NCBI RefSeq assembly: GCF_002362255.1
Contig: NZ_LPVV01000009.1
Span: 1 to 52,644 of the forward strand
Origin: Microbacterium sp. SZ1
GTDB taxonomy: Bacteria > Actinomycetota > Actinomycetes > Actinomycetales > Microbacteriaceae
DNA: 52,644 nt
Reading direction: 5' to 3'
The notes under the pieces are model-generated. The model saw only the letters and a program-made list of their open reading frames with translations. It was not told the origin of the DNA and searched no databases. The position numbers were made by a program, and so were the translations under genes. The first letter of the stretch is position 1. Every line of letters starts with the position of its first letter. Shown one piece after another: positions 39,932 to 50,820 of the stretch.

Positions 39932-41599
39932 ATGAGAAAGCTCACCCCCTTCGACCGCTCCGCCCAGACGACGCCGCGACTGTTCACGGCCCGTGCGATC
40001 CACACGGTCGATGCCGACGCCACGACCGCGACGGCCCTGCTCACCGACCGCGGTCGGATCGTCGCGATCGGCTCCCTCGCGGAGTGCGAGCAGGCGGCGG
40101 AGCGGGCGGGCATCCGCCCCGAAAGGGTCGACCTGGGCGATGCGGTCGTGGTGCCCGGTTTCGTCGACGCGCATGCGCACCCGCTGATGTTCGGGCAGAT
40201 GATGACGTGGGTGGACTGCGGACCCGAGAAGGCCGGCAGCATCCCCGAGATCGTGGCGCTGCTGAAGGCCGCGGCGGCCGAGGCTCCGGCCGGACGCCCG
40301 GTGCGCGGGTACGGCTACGAGCAGCGCAACCTCGCCGAGAAGCGGCACCCCACCCGGTTCGAGCTCGACGAGGTCGCCCGCGACCGCGAGGTGTACCTCA
40401 TGAACGCCTCCGGCCACGGCGGGGTCGTGAACTCGTACACGCTCGAGGCAGGCGGCGTCGACCGCGACACCCCCAACCCCGAGGGCGGCGAGTTCTTCCG
40501 CGACGCCGATGGAGAGCTGACGGGTGAGCTGTCGGATGCCGCGTGCAACATCCTCACCGGCGTGCACGGCGTGAAGATCGGCCACCACGGACCGAACTTC
40601 CACCTCGCCGACGAGCCGGAGGAGCACCTGCGTCAGCTGGATGCCGCGACGCAGCGCTTCCTCGCGGGCGGCGTCACGTCGATCGGCGACTGCCAGGTCA
40701 CCCGGCGCGAATTCGACATGTACCTGCGGCTCGCCGAGGCCGGACGCCTCGAACTGCGCGTGTCGATGTACCTGCTGTCGCACCTGCTCGACGAGGCGCT
40801 CGAGATGGGCCTGGTCGGTCAGTTCGGCAACGCGCACCTGAGCTTCGCCGGCATCAAGTTCTACGCCGACGGGACGCTCGGCGGATGGACGGCGTACTTC
40901 CCCGACGGCTACGTGGGCGACCCCTGCCGCACGGGGCAGCTGTATCACGAGCCTGCCGACTACGCCGCGCTCATCGCCAAGGCGCACGCGGCGGGCCTGC
41001 AGACCGCGACGCACGCCCAGTCGCCGACGGCGATCGAGATGGTCGTGTCGGCGATCGAGGCCGCGCTCGCCGAGCATCCGGACGCCGACGCCCGTCACCG
41101 CATCGAGCACTGCGGCCTGCCGACGCCGGAGCAGATCGATCGGATGGCCGCCGCCGGCATCCGCCCCGTCAACCAGACCCAGCACTACTTCAACTGGGGC
41201 GAGGGCGTGGAGGAGGCCATCGGCACCCCCGGTGAGCGCTTCAACCCGCTCGGCGAGTTCGAGCGCGCCGGCGTGCCGATGACGATCTCGTCGGACGCAC
41301 CGGTCGCCGAGCCGATCCCGCTCGAGGCGATCCAGACCGCCGTCACGCGCGTGACCCGGCGAGGGCACATGCTCGGCCCCGACGACCTGCGCATCTCGGC
41401 CGCCGCCGCGCTCCGGGCGCACACGTACGAGGGCGCGACGTCGATCGGCCGCGAAGACGACCTGGGCTCGCTCGAGGTCGGCAAGTACGCCGACTTCGTC
41501 GTGCTGTCGGACGACCCGCTCGCGGTCGCCGGCGAGGACATCGCGCAGATCGCGGTGCGCGAGACGTGGGTCGACGGCGAGCGGAGATACCGTGCCTGA
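39932..41599 (+). CDS. Amidohydrolase, YtcJ-like (Amidohydro_3)
   Basis: A 555-residue metal-dependent hydrolase. The N-terminal beta-sandwich is followed by the barrel metal motif VDAHAHPLMFG (HxH, ~77-79), a later Lys or His region (FAGIKFYADGTLGGWTA), HAQSP, RIEHCG and SSDAPV, the expected order. It ends LEVGKYADFVVLSDDPLAV. The family includes N-substituted formamide deformylase and many uncharacterised members. The start has only a weak AGG upstream. It overlaps the next gene by eight bases. The substrate is unknown; context suggests an amide or guanidino compound. Confidence 0.9.
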   Translation: MRKLTPFDRSAQTTPRLFTARAIHTVDADATTATALLTDRGRIVAIGSLAECEQAAERAGIRPERVDLGDAVVVPGFVDAHAHPLMFGQMMTWVDCGPEKAGSIPEIVALLKAAAAEAPAGRPVRGYGYEQRNLAEKRHPTRFELDEVARDREVYLMNASGHGGVVNSYTLEAGGVDRDTPNPEGGEFFRDADGELTGELSDAACNILTGVHGVKIGHHGPNFHLADEPEEHLRQLDAATQRFLAGGVTSIGDCQVTRREFDMYLRLAEAGRLELRVSMYLLSHLLDEALEMGLVGQFGNAHLSFAGIKFYADGTLGGWTAYFPDGYVGDPCRTGQLYHEPADYAALIAKAHAAGLQTATHAQSPTAIEMVVSAIEAALAEHPDADARHRIEHCGLPTPEQIDRMAAAGIRPVNQTQHYFNWGEGVEEAIGTPGERFNPLGEFERAGVPMTISSDAPVAEPIPLEAIQTAVTRVTRRGHMLGPDDLRISAAAALRAHTYEGATSIGREDDLGSLEVGKYADFVVLSDDPLAVAGEDIAQIAVRETWVDGERRYRA

Positions 41600-43220
41600 C
41601 GTGAACGCCGCCTCCGAGACCCCTCCGGACTACTCCGACACCGTCGGGCGGGCGGTGCTCGAGACCATCCGCGGGTACGGGGTCGACGCCGTGTTCGGCA
41701 TCCCCGGCACGCACAACCTCGAGCTGTACCGACCGCTCGCCGACCTCGGCATCCGCGCCGTGACGAACCGTCACGAGCAGGGCTCCGGCTACGGCGCCGA
41801 CGGCTGGGCCCAGCAGACCGGCCTGCCCGGCGTGGTCATCACGACCTCGGGCCCCGGCCTCCAGAACGCCATGAGCGCCATCGGCACGGCGTTCTGCGAG
41901 TCACGTCCGCTCCTCGTGCTCTCACCGGGCGTGGCGCGGGGCGCGGAGTTCGCCGACGTCGGCACCCTGCACGAGACGAAGGACGCGACGGCGATGGTCG
42001 GCGCGATCGCCGAGTGGTCGCGCCGTGTCACGAGTGGGGCGGAGGCGGTGGATGCCGTGCACGACGCGTTCGCGCTGTTCCGCACCGGCCGGCCGCGCCC
42101 GGTGCACATCGAGATCCCGCTCGACGTTCTCGAGGCGCCGGCCGACGTCCCGGTCGAGGCGCGGCGCCCACGCCCCCTCCCGCCGCGCATCGCGGGCGGT
42201 CCCGGGGCGCTCGCCGAGGCCGCCCGCCTGCTGGCCGCCGCTCAGCGGCCGGTCATCGTCGCGGGCGGCGGATCGACGGATGCCGGGAACGAGCTCACCG
42301 CGATCGCCGAGCGCCTGGGTGCACCCGTGCTCACGACCCTGAACGGCAAGGGCGTCGTCGACGAACGGCATCCGCTCTCCCTCGGCTCGAACCTGCGCCT
42401 CGCCGCCGCCCGCGCGGTCGCGGAGGACGCCGACGCTCTGCTCGTCGTCGGGTCGAAGCTCGGCGAGGCCGAGCTGTGGGCCCCGCGGCTCGAGGCACGA
42501 GGCGCGGTCGTGCGCGTCGACATCTCGCCGGCGCAGCTCGACAAGAATCTCGCCGCCACGGTGGGCCTGGTCGGAGACGCCGCGGCCGTGACCGGCGAGT
42601 TGCTGCCACTGCTCCCCGCCGAGCAGCGGATCGCGCGCGACGTGAGCGCCGAGCGCGCCGCCATCCAGCGGGAGTCGCGGGAGACCGCGCCCGAGACCGT
42701 CGCCCTCGCCGAGCTCATCGCCGAGGCGCTTCCCGACGACGCGATCGTCGCCGGCGACTCCTCGCAGATCGTGTACATGGCGCTCGGCAGCGTGCTGCGG
42801 TCGCCGCGTCCGCACACGCTGCTGTACACGCCCACGTACGCCACCCTCGGCTATGGCCTGCCGGCCGCGATCGGCGCGCGGGTCGCGCAGACGCAGCATC
42901 CGGTCGTCACGGTGATCGGCGACGGTGCCCTCATGTTCTGCGTGAACGAGCTCGTGACCGCCGTGGAGCAGCGCCTCGACGTGACCGTCGTGTGCGTCGA
43001 CAACGGCGGGTACGCCGAGATCCGCCAGAACGAGGTCGACCGCGGCATGGCGCCGGTCGGCGTCGACCTCGTGCAGCCGGATTGGGCCGCGCTCGCCATG
43101 GCTTTCGGCGCGCACGGTCGCCGGATCGAGCGTCGGAACGACGTCGTGCCCGGCATCCGCGACGCGATCGCGGCCGGCGGGGTGCAGCTCGTGCACCTCC
43201 CGCAGCACCTCCTCGACTGA
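41592..43220 (+). CDS. ThDP-dependent enzyme, 2-ketoarginine decarboxylase-like
   Basis: A 542-residue ThDP enzyme of the acetolactate synthase/benzoylformate decarboxylase fold. Glu62 in [12 protein letters not shown] activates the cofactor. The cofactor-binding GDG is at 443-445 with Asn471 (VDNGGY). Segments [24 protein letters not shown] and [17 protein letters not shown] resemble AruI, 5-guanidino-2-oxopentanoate decarboxylase of the arginine transaminase pathway. Its ureohydrolase neighbour fits this. The exact reaction is an inference; another 2-oxo-acid decarboxylase is possible. It starts with GTG inside the preceding gene. Confidence 0.85.
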   Translation: MPDVNAASETPPDYSDTVGRAVLETIRGYGVDAVFGIPGTHNLELYRPLADLGIRAVTNRHEQGSGYGADGWAQQTGLPGVVITTSGPGLQNAMSAIGTAFCESRPLLVLSPGVARGAEFADVGTLHETKDATAMVGAIAEWSRRVTSGAEAVDAVHDAFALFRTGRPRPVHIEIPLDVLEAPADVPVEARRPRPLPPRIAGGPGALAEAARLLAAAQRPVIVAGGGSTDAGNELTAIAERLGAPVLTTLNGKGVVDERHPLSLGSNLRLAAARAVAEDADALLVVGSKLGEAELWAPRLEARGAVVRVDISPAQLDKNLAATVGLVGDAAAVTGELLPLLPAEQRIARDVSAERAAIQRESRETAPETVALAELIAEALPDDAIVAGDSSQIVYMALGSVLRSPRPHTLLYTPTYATLGYGLPAAIGARVAQTQHPVVTVIGDGALMFCVNELVTAVEQRLDVTVVCVDNGGYAEIRQNEVDRGMAPVGVDLVQPDWAALAMAFGAHGRRIERRNDVVPGIRDAIAAGGVQLVHLPQHLLD

Positions 43221-43255
43221 TCACACCCCCGCTTCCGAGACGAACAGGAACGACC

Positions 43256-44203
43256 ATGACCGACCGCATCGGCCCCATCGACGCCTCCGTGAACCCCCGC
43301 TACTCCGGCATCGCGACCTTCGCGCGGCTGCCTCGGATCGAAGACGTCGAGCGCGCCGACATCGCCGTCGTCGGCATCCCCTTCGACTCCGGGGTGAGCT
43401 ACCGACCGGGCACGCGCTTCGGCCCGTCGCACGTGCGCGAGTCGTCGCGCCTGTTGCGTCCGTACAACCCCGCGCAGGACGTGTCTCCGTTCGAGCTGGC
43501 CCAGGTGGTGGATGCCGGCGACATCCCGGTCAACCCGTTCGACCTCACCGAGGCGGTGACCGAGGTCGAGACCGCGGCCCGCGCCCTCGGCGAGCAGGTG
43601 CAGCGCATCGTGACGATCGGCGGCGACCACACCGTCGCATTGCCGCTGCTTCGGGCGGTCGCGGCCAAGCATGGGCCGGTCGCTGTGCTGCACTTCGACG
43701 CCCACCTCGACACCTGGGACACGTACTTCGGTGCCCCCGTCACGCACGGCACGCCGTTCCGCCGGGCGAGTGAGGAGGGGCTGATCGACCTCACCGCGAG
43801 CTGCCACGTCGGCACGCGCGGACCGCTCTACTCGAAGCAGGACCTTGAGGACGACGCCCGTCTCGGCTTCTCGATCGTGTCGAGCGAGTACATCGAGGAG
43901 CACGGCGTCGAGGCCGGCATCCAGCGCATCCTGCAGCGCATCGGCGACCGCCCGCTGTACGTCTCGATCGACATCGACGTGCTCGACCCCGCGCACGCGC
44001 CCGGGACGGGAACCCCCGAAGCCGGCGGCCTCACGAGCCGGGAGCTGCTGCGCATCCTCCGGGCTCTGCGTGACCGCGACATCGTGGGCGCCGACGTCGT
44101 CGAGGTGTCTCCCGCCTACGACCACGCACAGATGACCGGCATCGCCGCGAGCCACGTCGTGTACGAGCTGGTCACGCTGCTGGCGGCGCGCCTGGCGCGC
44201 TGA
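43256..44203 (+). CDS. Agmatinase/guanidinobutyrase-like ureohydrolase
   Basis: A 315-residue dimanganese ureohydrolase that would split a guanidino compound into urea and an amine. Manganese ligands are visible: His125 in GGDHT, Asp148, His150 and Asp152 in DAHLD, and the [16 protein letters not shown] pair. Length is typical of SpeB and GbuA. Agmatinase is the default label, but with the ThDP decarboxylase beside it 4-guanidinobutyrate is an attractive substrate. Start ATG 43256 has AGGAA upstream. It begins 35 bases after the ThDP gene. Confidence 0.92.
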   Translation: MTDRIGPIDASVNPRYSGIATFARLPRIEDVERADIAVVGIPFDSGVSYRPGTRFGPSHVRESSRLLRPYNPAQDVSPFELAQVVDAGDIPVNPFDLTEAVTEVETAARALGEQVQRIVTIGGDHTVALPLLRAVAAKHGPVAVLHFDAHLDTWDTYFGAPVTHGTPFRRASEEGLIDLTASCHVGTRGPLYSKQDLEDDARLGFSIVSSEYIEEHGVEAGIQRILQRIGDRPLYVSIDIDVLDPAHAPGTGTPEAGGLTSRELLRILRALRDRDIVGADVVEVSPAYDHAQMTGIAASHVVYELVTLLAARLAR

Positions 44204-44204
44204 G

Positions 44205-44229
44205 CGGCGTCGGCGGGGGCTCGACGCCG
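44205..44229 (+). terminator. Hairpin after the ureohydrolase gene
   Basis: CGGCGTCG and CGACGCCG with a nine-base loop, beginning one base after the stop codon. No T tract. It may attenuate expression of the downstream MFS gene. Confidence 0.45.
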
Positions 44230-44311
44230 GGCGGTCCCGATCCGGACGAACGGTCGGATGCCGTGGACGCCCCGTCGGGCGCGCGCTTCGTGAGACGGGG
44301 ATGCTGGAGTG

Positions 44312-45523
44312 ATGACCACGACCGCTCCCGTTCCCGTGACGCCCTCGCGAGCCGACCGCATCCGCTACGGCGGCCTCGTCGTCCTGATGCTGATGGGCTT
44401 CCTGCTCGTCACCGCCGAGTTCCTGCCCAACGGCGTGCTCACCGAGATGGCCGACGCGCTCGGGGTCACGCCCGGCCAGGCCGGGCAGACCGTGACGGTC
44501 ACCGCGCTGGTCGGCCTCGTGGTCGCCCCCACGGTCGGCCTGATCTTCCCGCGGCTCGACCGGCGGTCGCTGCTCGTCTGGATGGCGCTCGCCGCGGCCG
44601 CCTCGAACCTGGTGGTCGCGATCGCGCCGAACCTCGTCATCGTGCTGCTCGCGCGGTTCCTGCTCGGTGCCGCGCTCAGCGCCTTCTGGGCCATGTCGAT
44701 CACGGTGGCGGTGCGTCTCGCCGGGCCCGAGCACCTCGGCCGCGGGGTCATGTTCACCTCGGCGGGTGTCTCGCTCGCGACCGTCGCTGGCGTGCCGCTC
44801 GGCGTCATGCTCAGCGAGTTCGTGAACTGGCAGGCGGTGTTCGCGATCGCCGGCGTGCTCATGGTGCTGCTGGCCGTCGCGCTGCGATTCGTGCTGCCGT
44901 CGGTCCCGGCGGAGCAGGCGTCCAGCATCCGACTCCTCGTCGACACCCTGCGCCGCCCGGGCATCGGGCTCGGCATGGTCGGCCACGTGTTCGTCGTGCT
45001 CGGGCACTTCCTCGCTTACACCTACGTGCGGCTCGCGCTCGAGCGGATCCCCGACGTCGACGCCTCCACGATCGTCGTGCTGCTCGCGCTGTTCGGCCTC
45101 GGCGGACTCGCGGGCAACCTCTCGATCGGGTTCGTCATCGACCGCCGCTTCGCGTTCTTCGCCGTGTTCGCGCCCGCCGTGATCGCGGCGTCGGTGCTGT
45201 CGATGATCCTGCTCTCCGGCACCGTCATCGGGGTCGGGATCGTCGTGCTCGTGTGGGGCTTCTTCTTCTCGTCGTGGCTGCTCGTCGCGAACACCTGGGT
45301 GGGGCACCGCATGCCCGACCGGCTCGAGGCGGGCGGTAGCCTGGTCGTCGTCGGGTTCCAGGGAGCGATCACTCTCGCCGCCGGCGTCGGCGGGCTGCTC
45401 GTCGACACGCTCTCCATCGAGCTCGTCTACGTGATCGGCGCGGTCGTGCTGGTGCTCGGCGCCGTGCTGTTCGGGGCGTCGAACCGCGTCAGTTCGCGCG
45501 CGGCGCGCGCGGCGCTCGGCTGA
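44312..45523 (+). CDS. MFS transporter, DHA1/AraJ-like
   Basis: A 403-residue transporter with twelve helices. The first, GLVVLMLMGFLLVTAEFLPNGVL, matches the DHA1 exporters related to AraJ, YdeA and NepI, which export sugars, nucleosides or drugs. A GTG just before the ATG could also start it. It lies 108 bases after the ureohydrolase gene, with an intervening hairpin, so cotranscription is possible. It might export a pathway product, but the substrate is unknown. Confidence 0.9.
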   Translation: MTTTAPVPVTPSRADRIRYGGLVVLMLMGFLLVTAEFLPNGVLTEMADALGVTPGQAGQTVTVTALVGLVVAPTVGLIFPRLDRRSLLVWMALAAAASNLVVAIAPNLVIVLLARFLLGAALSAFWAMSITVAVRLAGPEHLGRGVMFTSAGVSLATVAGVPLGVMLSEFVNWQAVFAIAGVLMVLLAVALRFVLPSVPAEQASSIRLLVDTLRRPGIGLGMVGHVFVVLGHFLAYTYVRLALERIPDVDASTIVVLLALFGLGGLAGNLSIGFVIDRRFAFFAVFAPAVIAASVLSMILLSGTVIGVGIVVLVWGFFFSSWLLVANTWVGHRMPDRLEAGGSLVVVGFQGAITLAAGVGGLLVDTLSIELVYVIGAVVLVLGAVLFGASNRVSSRAARAALG

Positions 45524-45525
45524 GA

Positions 45526-45583
45526 GGTCTGGGAAACCCAGACCGCACGGTGTGACGACGGCGTGTCGCGGACCGACACGCCG
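45526..45583. terminator. Double hairpin terminator between convergent genes
   Basis: Hairpin one is GGTCTGGG-AAA-CCCAGACC (45526-45544). Hairpin two is CGGCGTGTCG, loop CGGAC, CGACACGCCG (45559-45583). Both are perfect and lie directly after the MFS stop, facing the AraC gene. Confidence 0.85.
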
Positions 45584-45639
45584 CGTTTCGCGCCGGGAAC
45601 CTGTGCTCTCCGGGTGGGCTCAGACAGGGACGGGCGGCC

Positions 45640-46557
45640 TCAGGCAGGGACGGGCGTGCGCTGCGAGGCGCGCCAGGCCGACGGGGTCAGGCCCGTGCGG
45701 CGGCGGAACGCACGGCTGAACCCTTCATCGGAGGCGTAACCCAGCTCGCGCGAGGTCTCCGACACGGAGCGGCCGGCCGACAGCATCCCCTTGGCCACGT
45801 CGATGCGCACCTCGGTGACGTAGTCGGCGGGCGAGCGGCCGATCGCGTGGCGGAAGCGCTCTGCGAATGCCGACCGCGACATCGCCCCGACACTGGCGAG
45901 GCTCTCGACGGTCCAGTCCCGACCGGGCTGTTCGTGGATCGCCGCGACGACGCGGTCGAGGAACGGATCGGGGGATGCCGAGGGCCAGCCCTCCGGCACG
46001 CAGCCGTTCGCGGCCCACGCCCGGATAACCGAGAGGAGCACGGTCTTCGCCATCATGCGGCAGATCAGCTGATCGCCCTGGCGCGCCGGAGAGCCGGGAG
46101 GATCCGTCGGACCCATGCTGCCGGCGAGAGCCGCGGCCGCCGGTTCGAGCGCGTCGAACGCGATGACCGTGACGGGGTCGGGCAGTCCCGCGACGAGCGC
46201 CAGCGCAGCGTCGGAGAACTCCAGATCGAAGACGACCAGGTCGGTCTGCTCGTCGGCCTCGAGCGCGAACGCGGTGCGCCCGAGTGTGAGAAACGCGTCG
46301 CCGACGGTGAGGGTTGTGTCGGCCGGTTGTTCGTCGACCTCGATGAGGGTCGAGACGCGGTCGACATCGAGGCGGCATCCCGTGTTCAGCGGCGGGTGTC
46401 CGTGCACCGCGCCCTCAGCGATGTACACGAGGGTCGCCGCGCCGGACGGAAGTGAGAGACGGTCACCGGCGCGCAGGACGGCACGGCGGGCGACGCCGAC
46501 CGTGAGGTCGACGCCGTCGAGCACCCGGGTGAGGGCGGAGGGAACGGTCGTCACCAT
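45640..46557 (-). CDS. AraC family transcriptional regulator
   Basis: A 305-residue regulator with an N-terminal cupin-like sensor (AGDRLSLPSGAATLVYIAEG, ~29-48) and a C-terminal AraC domain. Helix-turn-helix one is WTVESLASVGAMSRSAFAERF and two is VSETSRELGYASDEGFSRAF. The arrangement resembles the regulator at 19329, of the same cupin-AraC class. It converges with the MFS transporter and diverges from the DUF3817 gene. The target is unknown. Confidence 0.9.
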   Translation of the reverse strand: MVTTVPSALTRVLDGVDLTVGVARRAVLRAGDRLSLPSGAATLVYIAEGAVHGHPPLNTGCRLDVDRVSTLIEVDEQPADTTLTVGDAFLTLGRTAFALEADEQTDLVVFDLEFSDAALALVAGLPDPVTVIAFDALEPAAAALAGSMGPTDPPGSPARQGDQLICRMMAKTVLLSVIRAWAANGCVPEGWPSASPDPFLDRVVAAIHEQPGRDWTVESLASVGAMSRSAFAERFRHAIGRSPADYVTEVRIDVAKGMLSAGRSVSETSRELGYASDEGFSRAFRRRTGLTPSAWRASQRTPVPA

Positions 46558-46619
46558 GCCTCAGGCAACGTCTGCGCCGCGACCGGTATTCCGATTCGAG
46601 GGCCGGCGCGACCCCCGGT

Positions 46620-46625
46620 TACGCT
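46620..46625 (+). promoter_or_regulatory. Candidate -10 element for the DUF3817 gene
   Basis: TACGCT about 26 bases before GTG 46652, giving a short leader that contains GAGGAG. This supports the downstream GTG start. Confidence 0.4.
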
Positions 46626-46651
46626 GGCAGGACATCCACCCGAGGAGTCCC

Positions 46652-47113
46652 GTGTTCCGCTCACCCGGCCGTCTGTTCCGTGTCCTGGCGATCGCGGAGG
46701 CGATCACCTGGACCATCCTCATCTCGGCGATCATCGCCCGCGCGCTCGGCGCCCCGGGAGTCGTCGTGACGGTGGGCGGCGGCATCCACGGATTCGTGTT
46801 CCTCGCCTACGGGGCGACAGCCGTGCTCGTCGCCCTCAATCAGCGCTGGCACGTCGGGGTCGCGGTCGTCGCGATCGCGAGCGCCGTCGTGCCCTACGCG
46901 ACGATCCCCGTCGAGATCTGGCTGCAACGCACGGGCCGGCTCACGGGGGAGTGGCGTCTCGCCGAGACGGACGACCCGCGTGACGCCCGCTGGTACGACC
47001 GTCTGATGCGCTGGTTCCTGCGGCGGCCGTGGGCGCTGGCGATCCTGCTCGTCGTCGCGATCGTCGCGCTGTATGTGATCCTGCTGCTGGCGGGTCCTCC
47101 CGGCGGCAAGTAG
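46652..47113 (+). CDS. DUF3817 family membrane protein
   Basis: A 153-residue membrane protein. The beginning FRSPGRLFRVLAIAEAITWTILI and the three following helices (~43-90) match DUF3817, a family of small proteins of unknown role common in actinobacteria. A fourth helix lies near the end (WALAILLVVAIVALYVILLL). GTG 46652 is preferred: GAGGAG lies about six bases before it and it begins where the family begins. An ATG at 46556 would overlap the divergent AraC start codon and leave no room for a promoter. Confidence 0.8.
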   Translation: MFRSPGRLFRVLAIAEAITWTILISAIIARALGAPGVVVTVGGGIHGFVFLAYGATAVLVALNQRWHVGVAVVAIASAVVPYATIPVEIWLQRTGRLTGEWRLAETDDPRDARWYDRLMRWFLRRPWALAILLVVAIVALYVILLLAGPPGGK

Positions 47114-47133
47114 CAGGTTCCCGCGCCGCACTC

Positions 47134-47154
47134 GCGCCGGGTCGTGACCGGCGC
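47134..47154. terminator. Hairpin between convergent genes
   Basis: GCGCCGG and CCGGCGC with a seven-base loop, between the DUF3817 and oxidoreductase genes, which converge here. Confidence 0.5.
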
Positions 47155-47166
47155 CGAGCGCAGCGC

Positions 47167-48096
47167 TCAGTGCGCGAACTCGACGCCGACGGCATCCCGA
47201 ACGATCGTTCTCGCCGCCTGAGCTCCCGCACCGGCGGCGACGATGAGCTGCTGCGGCCCGGGCGCCGCCGTATCGCCCGCCGCATAGAGCCCCGCGATGT
47301 CGGTGCGCCCGCTGCGGTCGACCAGGACATGCCCGTTCTCGTCGACCGCCGGGGTCATCCCGCGCAGGAACGACAGGTCGTTATGCCACTCCGGGCGCAC
47401 GAATCCGCCGTCGATCGGCGTCCCGCCGCCGCCCTCGACCCGCACCGCCTCAATGCGTCCCCGATCGCCGACCAGCTCGGTGATGCGCTCGCGTCTGACG
47501 CGCACGCCGAGCGCGCGCAGCGCGGACTCCTGGGCCGTCGTGACCGCCTCCGAGCCGTTCGTGAAGACGGTGAGGCTCGGCGTCCAGTGGGCGATCAGGC
47601 GCGCGCGGTCGGCGAGGTCGTGCGTCTCGCCGATCAGGGCGAGCCGGCGCCCCTGCAGCTCCCACGCGTCGCACGCGGTGCAGCTGAACAGGCTCATGCC
47701 GTAGAAGCCGCGCAGGTTCGGCACGTCGGGCAGCGTCTCGCGCAGACCTGTCGCGAGCATCACACGGCGGGCGATGACCGTCTCGGTCGGTTCGCGGCGT
47801 CCCAGTGCGGCGGAGAAGACGTCGCCGTCCCGACTCAGCGCGAGCACCCGCACCCGGGAGCGGATCTCGACGTTCGGGTAGGCGGCCAGTTCGGCGCGCG
47901 CCAGGCGGCGGAGCTCGTGCGGGGGAACGCCGTCGCGCGTGAGGAACCCGTGGGATGTGAGCGTCGCGGCGTTCCGGGGGCGGTCGGCGTCGATCACGAG
48001 CACGCGCAGCAGCGAGCGGCCCAGGTTCAGTGCGGCGGACAGGCCGGCCGGCCCTCCACCCACGATCAGCGCGTCGTAGGGCGTCGTGTCGGTCAT
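47167..48096 (-). CDS. Thioredoxin reductase-like FAD/NAD(P) oxidoreductase
   Basis: A 309-residue flavoprotein of the thioredoxin-reductase-like class. FAD motif IVGGGPAGLSAALNLGR is at 11-27, and the redox pair is Cys139 and Cys142 (FSCTACDAW). TDIAGLYAAGDTAAPGPQQLIVAAGAGAQAA closes the FAD domain. It lacks a strong second Gly-rich motif (LIGETHDLADRA), so NADPH binding may be altered. ATG 48096 follows GGAGG at five bases; ATG 48114 upstream has none. It diverges from dnaK, whose HAIR region lies in between, so heat-shock control is possible. Confidence 0.88.
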   Translation of the reverse strand: MTDTTPYDALIVGGGPAGLSAALNLGRSLLRVLVIDADRPRNAATLTSHGFLTRDGVPPHELRRLARAELAAYPNVEIRSRVRVLALSRDGDVFSAALGRREPTETVIARRVMLATGLRETLPDVPNLRGFYGMSLFSCTACDAWELQGRRLALIGETHDLADRARLIAHWTPSLTVFTNGSEAVTTAQESALRALGVRVRRERITELVGDRGRIEAVRVEGGGGTPIDGGFVRPEWHNDLSFLRGMTPAVDENGHVLVDRSGRTDIAGLYAAGDTAAPGPQQLIVAAGAGAQAARTIVRDAVGVEFAH

Positions 48097-48173
48097 TCGT
48101 GCCTCCGCCTCCATCCTGCCAGCAGGCGGTGAGGGTGGCCTTACCTCCGGTCACCATTCTCGGCTGATTCAAA

Positions 48174-48194
48174 GTTGAGCCACTTCATATCAAG
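48174..48194. promoter_or_regulatory. HAIR-like HspR site 1 (imperfect)
   Basis: GTTGAGC, seven bases, TATCAAG: five of seven matches in each arm to the HAIR consensus CTTGAGT-N7-ACTCAAG. It lies just upstream of the dnaK -35 element. Confidence 0.6.
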
Positions 48195-48199
48195 TTTGT

Positions 48200-48226
48200 T
48201 TGACAGCATCCGGCCCGCGGAGTACA

Positions 48227-48228
<2 letters not shown>
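48200..48228 (+). promoter_or_regulatory. dnaK operon promoter
   Basis: TTGACA, a 17-base spacer and TACAGT, about 79 bases before the dnaK ATG. A near-ideal sigma-A promoter, flanked by two HAIR elements. Confidence 0.85.
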
Positions 48229-50172
<1,944 letters not shown>

Positions 50173-50174
50173 TC

Positions 50175-50813
50175 ATGACGGACAAGAACTTCGACGACGA
50201 CGAGGTTCGCAGCGAGGGGTCGGATGCTCAGGCATCCGGCCCCGAGCCGCAGAACCAGGACTCCCGCGAGGCGATGGCCGCCGAGGGCTCGGACGAGACG
50301 CCGGTCGACGGCGCCCCCGACGACCTCACGGTCGACGACATCCTGAACGCCGGGCAGACCGAAGACGCCGCGGCAGGCGACGCCGCACTGGCGGATGCCG
50401 AGGACGCGCTGCTGCACGACCTCAAGCGCCTGCAGGCCGAGTACGCGAACTACCGCCGCCGCACCGAGGAGCAGCGCCAGATCGAGATCGAACGAGCGAA
50501 GGGCGAGGCGGCCAAGGGCCTGATCCCCGTGCTCGACGACCTCGCGCGCGCCGCCCAGCACGGTGATCTCGTCGAGGGCACGCCCTTCGCCGTGATCGCC
50601 GACAAGGTGCGCGCCGTGGTCGATCGCCTCGGCGTGGTCTCGTACGGCGAGAAGGGCGAGGAGTTCGACCCGCAGCGCCACGAGGCCATCTTCCAGCAGC
50701 CCACCCCCGGCGCCACGACCACCACGATCCTCGAGGTGGTGGAGGTCGGATACCGCCTCGGCGACGTCGAGCTGCGGCCAGCGAAGGTCGTCGTCGCCGT
50801 ACCTGCCGAGTAG
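50175..50813 (+). CDS. grpE: Nucleotide exchange factor GrpE
   Basis: A 212-residue cochaperone that releases ADP from DnaK. The first ~75 residues are acidic and disordered. The long helix follows (LHDLKRLQAEYANYRRRTEEQRQIEIERAK, ~82-111), and the beta-wing domain includes HEAIFQQPTPGATTTTILEVVEVGYRLGD, the family signature. Only two bases separate it from the dnaK stop codon. Confidence 0.97.
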   Translation: MTDKNFDDDEVRSEGSDAQASGPEPQNQDSREAMAAEGSDETPVDGAPDDLTVDDILNAGQTEDAAAGDAALADAEDALLHDLKRLQAEYANYRRRTEEQRQIEIERAKGEAAKGLIPVLDDLARAAQHGDLVEGTPFAVIADKVRAVVDRLGVVSYGEKGEEFDPQRHEAIFQQPTPGATTTTILEVVEVGYRLGDVELRPAKVVVAVPAE

Positions 50814-50820
50814 GTGATGA

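Noticed and set aside
41592..44203. Clavulanate-type pair (carboxyethylarginine synthase plus proclavaminate amidinohydrolase)
   Set aside because: The ThDP and ureohydrolase neighbours recall that cluster, but there is no beta-lactam synthetase or oxygenase gene, and the arginine-type pathway fits better.
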